Source: Hepsetus odoe
Taxonomy: Eukaryota; Chordata; Actinopteri; Characiformes; Hepsetidae
DNA: 64,000 nt
Reading direction: 5' to 3'
NCBI GenBank assembly: GCA_017165825.1
Contig: CM029374.1
Span: forward strand, 5,406,765-5,470,764
Part shown: in pieces, positions 33,148 to 44,325 of the stretch
Position numbering within the stretch: position 1 is the stretch's first letter
Layout of the letters: every line of letters begins with the position of its first letter
Translations under genes and position numbers: made by a program
Notes under the pieces: generated by a model
What the model was told of the DNA's origin: nothing
Databases searched by the model: none
What the model saw: the letters and a program-made list of their open reading frames with translations, nothing else

Positions 33148-33599
33148 TGCGTCAGTTGCTGACGAGCGCAGGCCCTGACCAAAGTGGGCAAGGAAGTGTG
33201 AAGACGCACAGATTTAGTAGCTGTGTATGAGGGTTTTCTTTCCTTCTGTTTTCTGTGTCATTTACCTGTTCCCGCTGGGATGACATGGAGCGTTCCCTGG
33301 CAGCCAAAGACACTGGGCAAGCGTACAAAGGAACCCTAGAATCTCATTACCGTTTCAGATCAGCCAGAGCAGGGAGCAATGTGCTAACATAATGAGCATC
33401 CATACAGGAGGCCAAAGGAGCGGCAAAACAACAGACGGCACACATACACACTAACACAAGAGCCGCTGCTTCACCCGTAACCCCTGGAGATAGCGCATAG
33501 AGAAAGAGTGAGAGAAAATAATCGAGCGAGAGTGATTGGCCAGCCACTCAGACTCAACAACCATGATGAAACATCATCTGTGTTCATAATCATAAATAA
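33148..33599. other. Unique non-coding DNA
   Basis: No repeat or exon recognised. Confidence 0.4.
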
Positions 33600-34200
33600 C
33601 ATGAAGAACACACTACAGGACGGCCGCTGGCCACCCTAGGGAGAAAATCACTTCTGCTGCCTTGACCTTTATTTTTAGCTGGACTGTTTTCATGCGATCG
33701 TGTTGAGAAAAGCGTTGCCTGGGAAATGAAACCCCCCCCCCCCATACTGAACAACTTATAATAATCACGCATTGTGTATTGTGGTTGTGTTGTTTAGCGA
33801 GATACAAATTGAAAATGGCCCGGCGGCGAACATTCGACAGATTTGAGTGGCATTTCCCGGGGCTTTTGTTGCATAAACTCAAAGGAATATTCCTGCATTC
33901 CTCGAACTTGCACAGCTGATTGCCGTAAACAGATATCTCCACAAAGCTCCCTGCACAGACAAGGTGCTGATTTGAAACTCAAATATGAAAAAGTCCATTG
34001 CTCAGCACCTGCCCATTGGCTTCTAGGAGAAGAAGGGCTTGTTGATAGTCGGCGTTTCCATACGGACAGGCGTCAGGTAAAGGCTCCTTTAAAACTCTGC
34101 AGTTTTCCTCCTCTAGTTGAAGGCCGCATGATGCAGGCTGTGTATCAGTAGCTGGCTAGCTCATTCTACAGCTGCAGGCTTTTTTTTTTTCTCCAGACAG
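33600..34200. promoter_or_regulatory. Repeat-free island, candidate conserved non-coding element
   Basis: A perfect GGAATATTCC palindrome (33884-33893) is followed at once by CATTCC (33896-33901), giving three TEAD-like cores within 18 bp. AATAATCACGCATTG lies near 33762. A run of about 13 C lies at 33731-33743. Open frames on both strands have no known domain. Confidence 0.4.
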
Positions 34201-34435
34201 ACAACGGTAAATAAGGCCTTACTCTCATTACCCCAACACCCAGGCCTCGACAGGCGCATTCATCCAAAATGCATTCTACCTAAAGGTTAAGAGTAGTTAT
34301 GGGGAAAGTAATGTATTATTAAAATACCTTTCGGACTGAAGTACCTTTTGATATATTTTCCTTGGTAATGAAAGCAGGGGGAAATCTAGTCATTTGCTGT
34401 CCCATTTCGTCGGCTCCTTTATTCTCTTTCTATCT
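34201..34435. other. Non-coding DNA
   Basis: Nothing recognised. Confidence 0.4.
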
Positions 34436-34472
34436 GTGTGTGCATGTGTGTGTGTGTGTGTGTGTGCGCGCA
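34436..34472. repeat. (GT)n microsatellite
   Basis: GT array ending in GCGCGCACGC. Confidence 0.9.
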
Positions 34473-34609
34473 CGCTTGTCGTCTCAGGCTTGAAGGGAAG
34501 ATGGTAAACAGGTCTGTGGATAGGCAGAGATGTATCTTACATTACCAAGCTTTCATTAAAAAACCTCCAAGGCATTCAGGGCATCTGCCTATGAGGATGC
34601 CTTTCAATT

Positions 34610-34673
<64 letters not shown>
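34610..34673. repeat. (CT)n microsatellite
   Basis: CT array of 64 bp with one CCT interruption. Confidence 0.95.
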
Positions 34674-34676
<3 letters not shown>

Positions 34677-35229
34677 GCACTGATCGAGTGAGGAAAATGG
34701 CTGTTTGCTGTCTGATCCTGGAATGATAAGGGGTTGTGGTGCTGGTGGTGGTGGTGGGGGTTTGGGGGTTCAGGGGTTTCTGTGTATTCAAAAGCGAATC
34801 TGCTTTATCTGTCTCTTCTCCTTTATCTGAGGGGAAAAAGAGAGAAGAAAAGAGGGATGGAGAAAGGAGAGGAGAGGTCATGCGGGAGGTGGGCGCAAAG
34901 GGTGCGGGTAGGGTTAGTTCAGAGCAGTGGGTACTCAGCGTTCTATTAAAAGCATTGGGCTTATTAAAGCCAGTCAAAAGACAGGAAACAGGGCAGTGAA
35001 ATGAAGCCTCTCACCCAATTATGGGACGTGAGTGGAACATCTTAGTGCTCTTTGCCGCAAACGGAACTAGTCTTGCTCACTTTCGCTCCACTGTCTGTCG
35101 CCTCACCTATGTATTTTCTCACTCTTTCCCACTTCTCTCTCTCCTTTTCTCTCTTGTTGAATTGAGAGCTGTGGAACTGGTACTTGATTGTACTTGTATT
35201 CACTAGTACTACACTGAACACCGACCTAT
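34674..35229. other. Purine-rich and unique DNA
   Basis: 34734-34762 is GGT/GTG-rich and 34836-34880 is GA-rich. The resulting frames are low complexity. No exon. Confidence 0.45.
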
Positions 35230-35312
35230 CAAAGAGATGGGCAGACGGATAGAAAGATAAAGACATAGAGATAGACAGATATATAGCTGGACAGATAGAT
35301 AGATAGATAGAT

Positions 35313-35361
<49 letters not shown>

Positions 35362-35412
35362 TAGACAGAGAGATGGATGGATGGATGGATGGATGGATAG
35401 AGAGATAGATAA
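35230..35412. repeat. (GATA)n with (GGAT)n microsatellite
   Basis: Diverged GATA units lead into a clean GATA array (about 35294-35360), then GGAT units and GATA again. Confidence 0.9.
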
Positions 35413-36072
35413 TTACAGAGAAACTTTACAAAATTCATTTCGTTATTTTTATTATTTACTATAAAAATGACCAGTGACCCTACTTGGGTCTTCTGTTTTC
35501 TTTTTTTTTTTTTACATTTTACGTAAAATCCTGGGGAATTTGAAAAACATTTCCAGAGAACATTTTCTTATGGAGGAATTATTTTTCCTTACATCATTTA
35601 TTACAGTTAAATCAAAACCCTAAGTCAGCTTCTTAAAGCATCAGGCAACATGTTAATAAGGATTTCACATTTAGAGTCTTTACACAGACGTCTGGTTCCT
35701 GTCCCCATCACTGTGAACCATTCTGTATTGGAACGATCATTAATCTGAATGACTTTTTTGACATTTTAATCAAAGTATTTGTCCTTAAAATGTTGCTAAT
35801 ATGCTGCGCTTCTTTTAAAAAATGTGTAAAACGCGAGGTCTATAATGTTATCAAAATTACATTTGATATGGGACAGTTTTTAGTTGTATCTGCTATTTTA
35901 CCTTCATGCCTTGTTTACCCCCAGCATTTTTTTTATTAGATTTTTAGAATTTTTATAGAAGTCATTTTCTTCAACAACAATTGCTGTGACTCCTTTAAAC
36001 CTGTGCCACTGTAGTAATGTACTACAGTGAACTACAGTTCTGCTGAAATGGGGACGAATCAGACAAATGAAT
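35413..36072. other. Unique AT-rich DNA
   Basis: Poly-T run near 35501-35513; nothing else recognised. Confidence 0.4.
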
Positions 36073-36073
<1 letters not shown>

Positions 36074-36112
<39 letters not shown>

Positions 36113-36120
36113 GGATGATG
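36074..36120. repeat. (GAT)n trinucleotide array
   Basis: About 15 GAT units. It would read as poly-aspartate on the plus strand, but the 80-residue frame around it has no known domain. Confidence 0.9.
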
Positions 36121-36690
36121 TTGACAATGATGGTATTTGGGGTAATAACACGGCAAGAGGCATTTTCCTTACATCACTGCTGTGCTTCATCATACCAACC
36201 TCCCTCCACATAATGACCATTCTCCATCGAATCCAACCGCTGTTCAATTGCAGCGCTTCTTCAGAATAATGGATTCCATGCAGAATAAACCCATGTTCTC
36301 TGTAGATGCAGCATTCATTTAAAGCTTACAATGGCGATTTAAGCCATTCTTCCTCTATTTTCTTTAGGTTCCCTGCTCTCAAATGTTACACTAAATGAGC
36401 AATTGATTTCAGAAGTGTGGATTTTCAGTAGATTTGAATGTCCAGTAAATATTGTCTTAAACTCCTTGATCTTCAGCAAAAGGGGATTTAACCTGTTCGG
36501 TCCACCCAGACCCACCTTATAATGTTTCACGTCATGACAAGTAAAGCATTCAGACTTGCACAATTTTCCACTTCAGGACACGCCTTAAGTTTTGCAATTG
36601 TACTACAGATCTAGTGCAATAATGGAAGCTTACACACGCCTGTTTAGACTCATTTTAATGCATTATTAAAAATTATTTTTATTAGAAAAA
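36121..36690. other. Unique DNA
   Basis: No repeat or exon recognised. Confidence 0.4.
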
Positions 36691-36963
36691 CATTCATCCA
36701 TCCATCATTCCTCGTGGAGAACACTGGAACTTATACCAGAACTCAGAGCAAAAGGTGGTGACACTCTGGACAGGTCACTAGTCCATTACAGGGCAGAAAC
36801 ACAGACACTCCCATACATAGGGAGAAATTTAGCATCTGCAAACCCTCTGATCATTGTGGGAGAGATGCAGAACAAACCAGTACAGACACAAATGTGCAAA
36901 CAGAAAGGGAAACAGGAAAAGAACAGCCTCGCTGTGAGAACACCACAATGTTGGCTCGCCGCT
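36691..36963 (-). mobile_element. LT-group element, diverged
   Basis: CATTCATCCATCCATCATTC end, CACTCTGGACAGGTCACTAG, GTCCATTACAGGGCAG, AATTTAGCATCTGCAAACC and GCCTCGCTGTGAGAACACC follow the LT order. Confidence 0.65.
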
Positions 36964-37189
36964 TGAATAAAATATATGACATGATTCTTACTTGACTTAT
37001 TTTCAGCTACAGCTATGCTGATGTATCTGATCGTGTTCAAACGATGGATCGAGTGAACTCAAAGCTTTGGCGGTTTGTATGGTATGATAAGCTTCCAGAT
37101 GATTTAGGCCCATTGTCTGCACCCTGTTTTGAGTTCATCTGTCAAACGTGGAGACAATTCAGTAAATCACACAGCGGTTTGCCACAAAC
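36964..37189. other. Non-coding DNA
   Basis: Nothing recognised. Confidence 0.4.
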
Positions 37190-37830
37190 ATACCCTAAAT
37201 GCTAACAAGATTTTCATTTTCTGCACTAACTCCACATTCGGCATGGTGTCGAGGTGATCTTAATAGCCTTGCTGCTGTTTAATGGTAATGTCAACAATGA
37301 CAAAGTTATTACACTGTGAGGCAGAGGAGGAGGGGGTTATGAAGTGATTTTCCAGCACGCGTCACCCATGCAAAATCGTATACGGGCCTATGACAGCTAT
37401 TTGCAAGGTTAATGTTGCCGAAAACAGCATCCATTCAGTGGGTATCCCCCCCTCGGTCCCTCTCTACCACCGTTACAGTTTCATTAGCCCTCTAGATGCG
37501 ACCTGTCCCGGCATAATGTTGTCAAATGTGACACGCTTCAAATTATCGAAAGAGGCCCAAGGATCAATACATATGCAAGGTTGGGGTTAGCTCCAGTGCT
37601 TCTGGCATGTGATAACGGCTGCTTGCACGCTTGGCTGTCTCCCCTACCAATTCGTCATCACAGCGGCCATAAAGAAAGTGCCAGCACACATGGATCCATC
37701 AATAATAATAAGAGAATGGCCAGTGCTGCGTTCCACCCATTAGACTGGGGGCTTTTCCGCCTGGCCCCAGTCATGCTGATGCATGGCACAGCTAAATGAT
37801 CAGCCAAGAGACAAACATGGCGAATCTGGG
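37190..37830. promoter_or_regulatory. Repeat-free island, candidate conserved non-coding element
   Basis: About 640 bp of unique sequence. TGTCA and TGACA, 4 bp apart, form an inverted pair at 37520-37533 (MEIS/TGIF-like cores). ACATATGCAAGG at 37569-37580 and ATGCTGATGCATGG near 37774 contain octamer-like words. Two overlapping frames (37390-37590, 37581-37799) have no known domain. Confidence 0.4.
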
Positions 37831-38227
37831 GATTACATTAGTTAAACAAATACTGAGCTGAATCGATGTCTCAATACACACGCTTCTATTTCTCTGAAAA
37901 ATCAGATATTTATCCTGCAGGCGTTGTAAAATCAAGTGTGTCGTCTACATTCTCATTCAGTCCCTACTATGACCTCTGCCATGTCGAATCTGGAAAAGAA
38001 CCCTTAGTTGTTACGAAATGTTTAATTACTTTATGATTTCGGTCTAAAAGAAGTTAATTCTTTATAAATGTAATGTTAAGATAAACTGCTGACATCAAAA
38101 TCATTCAAAGCTACAACGTTTAAAAATTCAGCTGTTGGAAAGCTGCAGTGTTTTCACCGTTTAGCCGATAATTAATCTTAAGAAACAAGCTCTCAACATT
38201 TTCTCTTCTTATCACTACATAGCTATA
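37831..38227. other. Unique AT-rich DNA
   Basis: Nothing recognised. Confidence 0.4.
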
Positions 38228-38270
38228 GGGACTACATGGGACTATATGGGATTATATGGGATTATATGGG
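38228..38270. repeat. Short tandem repeat of a 10-mer
   Basis: About four units of GGGATTATAT/GGGACTATAT follow each other, directly before a SINE-B head. Confidence 0.85.
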
Positions 38271-38271
38271 T

Positions 38272-38325
38272 GATGGTGGTCTAATGGTAGGATACCCACC
38301 TGTAGACCAAGAGGTCGCAGGTTGA
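38272..38325 (+). mobile_element. SINE-B head only
   Basis: GATGGTGGTCTAATGGTAGG and AGACCAAGAGGTCGCAGGTT are the SINE-B tRNA-like head; the sequence switches to LT-type at the B-box. Confidence 0.7.
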
Positions 38326-38597
38326 GCCTATCCCAGCTCTCACAGGGCAAAAGTTGGGGAAACACCCTGGATAGGTCACCAGTCCATCACAGGACTGACA
38401 CACACACTCACACCAAGGTGGCCAATTTAGCATCTCCAGTCCACCTGACTTGCATGTTTTCGCATGATGGGAGGAACCCGGAACCCAATCAGACACGGTG
38501 AGAACAAGCAAACTACAGACAGAAAAGACCGGGGCCGCCCCACCTGGGAATTGGACCAGGACCTTCTTGCAGTGCTGCCCACTGCACCACCATGCTG
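38326..38597 (-). mobile_element. LT-group element joined to the SINE-B head
   Basis: AGCCTATCCCAGCTCTCACA, CACCCTGGATAGGTCACC, CCAATTTAGCATCTCCAGTC and GAACCCAATCAGACACGG, then a B-box-like segment and CACCACCATGCTGC at the head end. Confidence 0.8.
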
Positions 38598-38697
38598 CAA
38601 ATGCAACTTCACAGAGGGCTGAGCACTATCATGTACTAAGCATTAAATGTAAAGTTTGAACCCCCATTAAAATGCATTCCCCTGTAGGCATCAGGGC

Positions 38698-38911
38698 CAG
38701 CGTTGGCCTAGTGGTAAGGGAGTTGGTCCCAGGAGCAGATGGTTGTGGGTTTGAATCCCAGACCAGTAGGTTGCCCTGAAGTACCCTTGAGCAAGGTACC
38801 ATCCCAGTCACTACTCCCTGGGTGCTTTCAGTAGCTGTGTATGGGTAAATTGCAGAGATGTGATTTCCCTCTGTGCTGTGTTTCACAATGCCAAGAATAA
38901 TTACTTTCACA
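38698..38911 (+). mobile_element. SINE-A, near full length
   Basis: CAGCGTTGGCCTAGTGG head, TGGGTTTGAATCCCAG at the B-box, CTTGAGCAAGGTACCATCCC core, end at AATTACTTTCAC. The GCTGCCCACTGCTGC segment is deleted. Confidence 0.85.
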
Positions 38912-39289
38912 TACTGAAATGCAGTGGTCCACACACATATGTTTTCTTTGAATCAGTGAAAAGCCTAGACAAGAAAAAAGACCAGATTTTATTCATCCAC
39001 TGTGATACATCACATTGAACCACATATAGTTTGGTGCACACTTCATTTAATGTGGATTTTGTCTATTAAAATTTCTTTTGAAACGATGACTGCTTTCATG
39101 TCCTTAAAGCTACATGCAGTTTCTAAAAGGTTAGGTTTGTTATAAACATAGATCAAATTTTCCATTTCATGTAACAAAACAATTGGGCACTTGACTCCAG
39201 GCATGGCAAGGCTTAATAAATCAAATGAATAAAAAAGAAAACCACACAAGTTTTGCTGCATGAATCATGTCTGAAACTTTCACAGACAG
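38912..39289. other. Non-coding DNA
   Basis: Nothing recognised. Confidence 0.4.
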
Positions 39290-40260
39290 GGAATGCCTAT
39301 TAAAGGCTTTACATAGAGACACTCACCTGGGATATTTTAGTCACTCTCATGTCGTGATCTCTCCCGCCACTGATATCCGAGGATGAGAAAAGGTCTTTAG
39401 TAAACAAACCTCTCCAGACCTCTAATAATATTTAGCTGAAACTGAGCTGTTTCTCCTTAGATAATCACTTTTCTTCTACTACATCCTGCCATCATTGGGT
39501 CAAACTGGGGGAGCACGACATGCAAAATGGCAGAAGAAAACATCAATCACAAACAATGGTGGGCTTGAGCAGTCAGAAATATGTAAAAACAGGGTCAGCT
39601 AAAGTGGTAAATGAAGTAGGCCATCCACCCACCCCCCCCAAGAAAAAAAAATGGCCCATTGTAGCTCTGAAGAGCGAATGTGGGTAAAAAGAGAGAAAAG
39701 CCTTATTGAACCCATTGCTGTTCTCAATGTAAATACACCTGTGGATTGTTGCATTTTGCCGTTTTGGTAGATAAATGCCTCGGAGCATTTATGTCTGAAT
39801 ATGGCGGACATAGTTTTTTTTTTGTTGTTTTTTTTTTGTTGTTTTTTTTTTTTCGAGGGCAGAGAGATTTGCGATAAAAGAGCATTTGCAGCTGGGGGAG
39901 GGGGAGGGAGGGTAGTGCCAGGAGGATTGTGGTGCTTGTGGTTTAAAAGGGCCCTCTTGGCGACCCCTTCATCAGTCTCTGACCCCAGAGAACATCCACC
40001 ATCTCCTAAATAGCAGCTCCACTAACAGAGACTTCAAAAGCAAGGGCAGGCCATAATTTCCCTTTTGGGGCCGATGGAGGCATGAAAGCTGCCTTGTTCT
40101 CCTATACACCTCCTCTAATCTCCTCATCTCATCCTAACAACAGCCAGTTAGAGTAATAACTATAGTGGGAGAGAGGGAACTGAGGAAGAGAGTAAAAAGG
40201 GAGGGCTCTAGCATAAAAGAGCAAGATGGATGCACAGGTACTGCACAGTTTATGCAGCTA
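39290..40260. other. Unique DNA, possible regulatory parts
   Basis: 39390-39480 has GTAAACAAACC (forkhead-like, 39400-39410) and GATAATCAC (39460-39468). A T-rich run with GTTG interruptions spans 39810-39853. 39940-40110 is GC-richer and holds a 17-mer shared with 52943-52959. Confidence 0.35.
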
Positions 40261-41086
40261 TATTGGTTGTTTTAGCACATCTAGCATATATGAGGTTCAC
40301 TTCAAATGGTTACTAACTGCAGCTCATCTGTTTCACCCAGTTGGTTGATGAAAAGGAAAAACCACAATCACACCAACATGTTGGTTTGCTTTGCACCGGT
40401 ATGCTGTACCACCTTGCTTTAAGGCGTATCCATTTCTTGCACAGTTTGTTTTATTCGTCCTCTAGGCCACAGGATGCTGGATGTTTTTAGTTTAGGGCTT
40501 TTCTAAACCCAGCCTCTCTTTATACACTCATATGAGCACAACACACTACTGTACTGACATGTCTGGTCAGCCATGGTCTAATGGTGGTGCCCTTCCAGTG
40601 ATGGATGGGGTAGACTGGGGCTGATTAATTGCATAGTAATTAAATATTAATTAACAAATGAGCTAACTATAAATCGGTAAAGTACACTTCCAGATTTATG
40701 CGAAAGATGGGTCAAACCCAGATCAAATGACAAGTGTCCTCTACAGGGAACACACATCTACACATTTTAATGGATCTGGTTTAATTTGTATTTGGTGTAT
40801 CTGATATGTAAAATGATGCTACTTTTGATATTCAATGTTTGGTGTTTCCACTATGACCAGCCGAGAAAATAAAAAATAAATTCTACATTAAATAAAAATG
40901 GAGCAACAAACTCAAGACTGATAAAGTAACCGTTGCATGTAGATACCAGGAGCCGAAGAACAGAAGAAGACCAGACAGAAAGACAGAAAGGGACAGGAAA
41001 AGGGGTAATTATAGGTAATGAATGGCTTGAGAGAGTGAGTTATTATTTCAGGATAAGAGAGTGTGTGTGCTGGTGCTGAAACCACT
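40261..41086. other. Unique AT-rich DNA
   Basis: No repeat family or exon recognised. Confidence 0.4.
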
Positions 41087-41132
41087 GACACACACACACA
41101 CACACACCCACACACACACACACACACACACG
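41087..41132. repeat. (CA)n microsatellite
   Basis: CA array with one CCC interruption. Confidence 0.9.
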
Positions 41133-41300
41133 CAGGCACACGGCTGCAGCAGGTAGGTGCAGACAGCAAAATGATCTTATAACCTTAACTCTCATCACTA
41201 AACATGCTTTCACTCGTTCCTTCACTTCCCTCTTTCTTAATTCACCATTCACTTCTTCAGCCCCCACAGTATCCCTTTCTTTCAACTTTCAAACCTCCCT

Positions 41301-41302
<2 letters not shown>

Positions 41303-41349
<47 letters not shown>
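41303..41349. repeat. (CT)n microsatellite
   Basis: CT array of about 47 bp. Confidence 0.95.
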
Positions 41350-41352
<3 letters not shown>

Positions 41353-42400
41353 CCCACTCTCTTTCCGTCTGCCTGTGTCTCTCTGAATAAACACTTTTGT
41401 AAATTGTTGCCTCTAAGCTCATCTCTGCTTGCTGCTTAACTTCTTTGCCATTTGAGTTATTCTCTGTTCAGACGCTTTAGTGAAAACATTTATTACAATC
41501 ACTCTCTTTTTTTATTTTAATTCACCCTCAGCTATTTTTTGTTTATTGTTGTTTATAATTTTTTTTTTTCTGTTCAACATTTAATAAAACACCAGTTGAT
41601 CAAATACATATTTCAGCATGTTTGTTAAAACAAGCTCCTTCGATACAGAAAATAATTGCTACCTTTTTCTAGCCGGAGCCCAGATACATTATCGACTTTC
41701 TGCTAAAAACCTTTTTGGTAAACAGCAGCAAGCGGCATTCATTAGGTAGAAGTGCTGTGGGCCATACTGCAAAATGTGAATCAACCATTACCCTGAATTA
41801 CACTGATTACTGCCGTAATTATTTCTCTTGGCTAAACTGTAGATTCAATCCCTTGCAATTACACACCAGCTTTGAGATGCCATGCTTTGTGGTTTGCAGA
41901 AAGAGAGTGTGAGAGAGAGGGACAGAGAACGAAAGGGAATGTTTCATAAAGAAACTGTTTCTTCTAAAAGGAAGATTAAAAGGTAGTAAAACAAGTGGAC
42001 GGTGTGAAAAAGCACACATTTATCTTCGCACGCACAGATTATACAGGTTTTTATAAAGAGTCACACGAAAAAGTCATTTTTGTATAGTGAAGAAATAAAC
42101 AAAGTAAAATAAATCATGTTTAAAACAATTGGAAATTTCTAGGAAATTTCTAAGAAAAAAGACAAAATAGGTGTAATCTTTTCTAACTGTTAACAACTGA
42201 TTAGAAGTTTCTTTTTCTGGAGTTGTTATTAACAACAGCTAATAAAAATTAGACTAGAGTTAAATGGGGCTGATTTACCTCTAGCCCAAGCTGTAGTATT
42301 TGAACAGTTTCTTTTAAAACCTGTGAAGTTCAGCTCCAGCTTCACCCAGTCTGGTTTGTACCAGTAGGGATGGATAATTGGACTATATATATATATAGAG
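41350..42400. other. Unique AT-rich DNA, possible regulatory part near 41.7-41.9 kb
   Basis: 41700-41880 carries GTAAACAGC, CATTCATTAGG, CTGCCGTAATTATTTC and GCAATTACAC. No exon or repeat family. Confidence 0.35.
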
Positions 42401-42464
42401 CCTATTTTTATATTTTCCCTTTGACTATATATACATAAGGTCAAATGGAAAATATAAAAATAGG
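42401..42464. repeat. AT-rich hairpin with 25-bp arms
   Basis: The arm at 42401-42425 (CCTATTTTTATATTTT...) pairs with 42440-42464 over 25 bp with one mismatch, around a 14-nt loop. It could be a short inverted-repeat element or a foldback; nothing shows that it is transcribed. Confidence 0.8.
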
Positions 42465-42698
42465 TCATTTGAAAAAAAATACCCACCTTTATTTCTTGCA
42501 GCAAGTGTACATTAGAAGCTGGCTAAAAAGAGCTAATAGCTGGTTGTTTGAAGCTTATATCTGCTATATATATTTTTTAATTCACCTGTTTAATTTGGCT
42601 GTTTTTACATATTCATGTTACATTTGATATATCTTGTTGTAGTAAATAATTGTAGTAATGAACTAGTAAATAACTGTAATAAATATATATTTATATAC

Positions 42699-42703
<5 letters not shown>
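42465..42703. other. AT-rich DNA
   Basis: Nothing recognised. Confidence 0.4.

Positions 42704-42749
<46 letters not shown>
42704..42749. repeat. (AT)n microsatellite
   Basis: Pure AT array of about 46 bp. Confidence 0.95.
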
Positions 42750-42752
<3 letters not shown>

Positions 42753-43837
42753 TTTCAGTTATTTTAAGGTTTTATCATTGCACTGCTATGCCCATCTAAA
42801 CCTTTTACATGAATACATAAACATGGTATGCCTTGGCCCAGGTCATGAATTGGATATCGTTGCAGTATATTTCTATATTTTGGTCATATTTACATTTTGT
42901 CCCTAGCCAAGCTATCCTTCCACAGTGCTGTGAGGGAGTAACAATAGTATCATTGGCTTCACATCGCTGTGTTTAAGTCATGACATCACCAGCAATGGAC
43001 ATGTAACATCATAACTCCACTGGACTGCTCCACTCCACTCCACTGCTTTCAGGACTGATTACATTATATTTGGTTTTCCTAAAACATATGAAAGCAGACA
43101 GATACACACATCCTTATTCACAGTAATCACATGAATACTGGACATTGTTTGATGTATGACAGGAATTCTCATAAAAACTGACATATTCTCCCACAGATTT
43201 AGCAGCATTGACTCTTGCTCTGCTTGGTTCCTCAGGGGCTGATGACAGAGTTATTGATTGGGATCTGTGTTCCATTTGAGTTCAGAGATTGTCTCAGTGG
43301 CTCAGTCACAACTGATCGATCAACTGTGTCAGTCTTTAGCTTGAAGGACTAGCGCGTTGAAGTAAATAAAAGGTTGTAATGCATTAAATGACCGAGACAA
43401 TGTTATATCATTAAACGTCTACATGATCTTTATGTTGCCTCCATATGAAAAATGGTTTGGTTCACTTATATAACAGCAATCAGGATGACACGAGCTAGCT
43501 AGCCCAAGAGTAGACTGACTAGTCTGAGAGTGGTCTTACGATATCATTTTGACATAAAGGCTAGTTTTATTAGTTTGACCCCAAAAAAAAGAATGGCAAT
43601 GTTGGAAAAAGGCTTTATCAATGTCTGTGTAGGTTTATGTTCATTTTCATAAAAGGAATACATAGCCTTATAAATACTACTCTGCAGGAAAGTGTTACTC
43701 CAAGGTTTGTGCCACTTTTATAGGAAACAAACTAAAGCAACATCTGAACACCCAACTCAGCTTAAAGAATAATACATTTTCTTTGCAGTATTTATGACAT
43801 ATTTACATTTGTTTTGCCCAAGTGTGACGGCACAGCT
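42750..43837. other. Unique DNA, nothing recognised
   Basis: No repeat family, RNA gene or exon. Confidence 0.4.
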
Positions 43838-44013
43838 GAAAGTGAAAAAAAGTGAAAGTGACTTTTGAAAGTTATTGTGAAGCACGGCACAGCACACAGT
43901 GAGACACGACAAAATTCAACCTCTTCATTTCAACCCCTGCAGCAGGGGGCAGCTATTTAAAGGGTTCTGGGAGCAGTGATGGGGGACGTACTATGCTCAA
44001 GGGTACCTCAGGG
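43838..44013 (-). mobile_element. SINE-A, 3' part of a copy split by an LTR
   Basis: GCTGAAAGTGAAAAAAAGTG end, GCAGCAGGGGGCAGC middle and TATGCTCAAGGGTACCTCAGG core. The copy continues at 44256. Confidence 0.85.
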
Positions 44014-44255
44014 TGTCACGGTAGAGAGCGCTCTACTCTGACTGACTGTCAGCCCAGGTGTGCTTCTTTGGGACAGGCTTTATAAGCCCCAAGGTGCCAG
44101 AGTAGAGCGTCAGTCATTCTAGATGTATGGGTGAAGCCGTGACAAGGGTATCTTTCACATGTGGGTGCTTTATGTATATGCTGGACAATAAAGAGGAGAT
44201 CCTGATTTCTGGCTACACGTTCATGTCCGAACCACACCTCCACTGCCCCGTTACA
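44014..44255 (+). mobile_element. Solo LTR with perfect 5-bp target duplication
   Basis: 242 bp from TGTCAC to GTTACA, with the canonical TG...CA ends. CAGGG is present once in other SINE-A copies at this point, but here flanks the insert on both sides (44009-44013 and 44256-44260). A TATAA box lies at 44081-44085 and AATAAA at 44187-44192, as expected for a retroviral-type promoter and polyadenylation signal. No gag or pol lies inside, so it is a solo LTR left by recombination. The orientation is set by these two signals; the TGTAAC-type end suits a Ty3/gypsy element. Confidence 0.85.
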
Positions 44256-44325
44256 CAGGGCAAACAGCTGATCTGGGATTTGAACCCACAACCTTTCAAT
44301 TTTGGGAACTAGGCCACCACATAAA
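44256..44325 (-). mobile_element. SINE-A, head part of the split copy
   Basis: CAGGGCAAACAGCTGATCTG, GGATTTGAACCCAC at the B-box and ACTAGGCCACCAC complete the copy begun at 43838. Confidence 0.8.

Noticed and set aside
36027..36269. Poly-aspartate protein reading
   Set aside because: The acidic run is the (GAT)n microsatellite; the rest is unremarkable.
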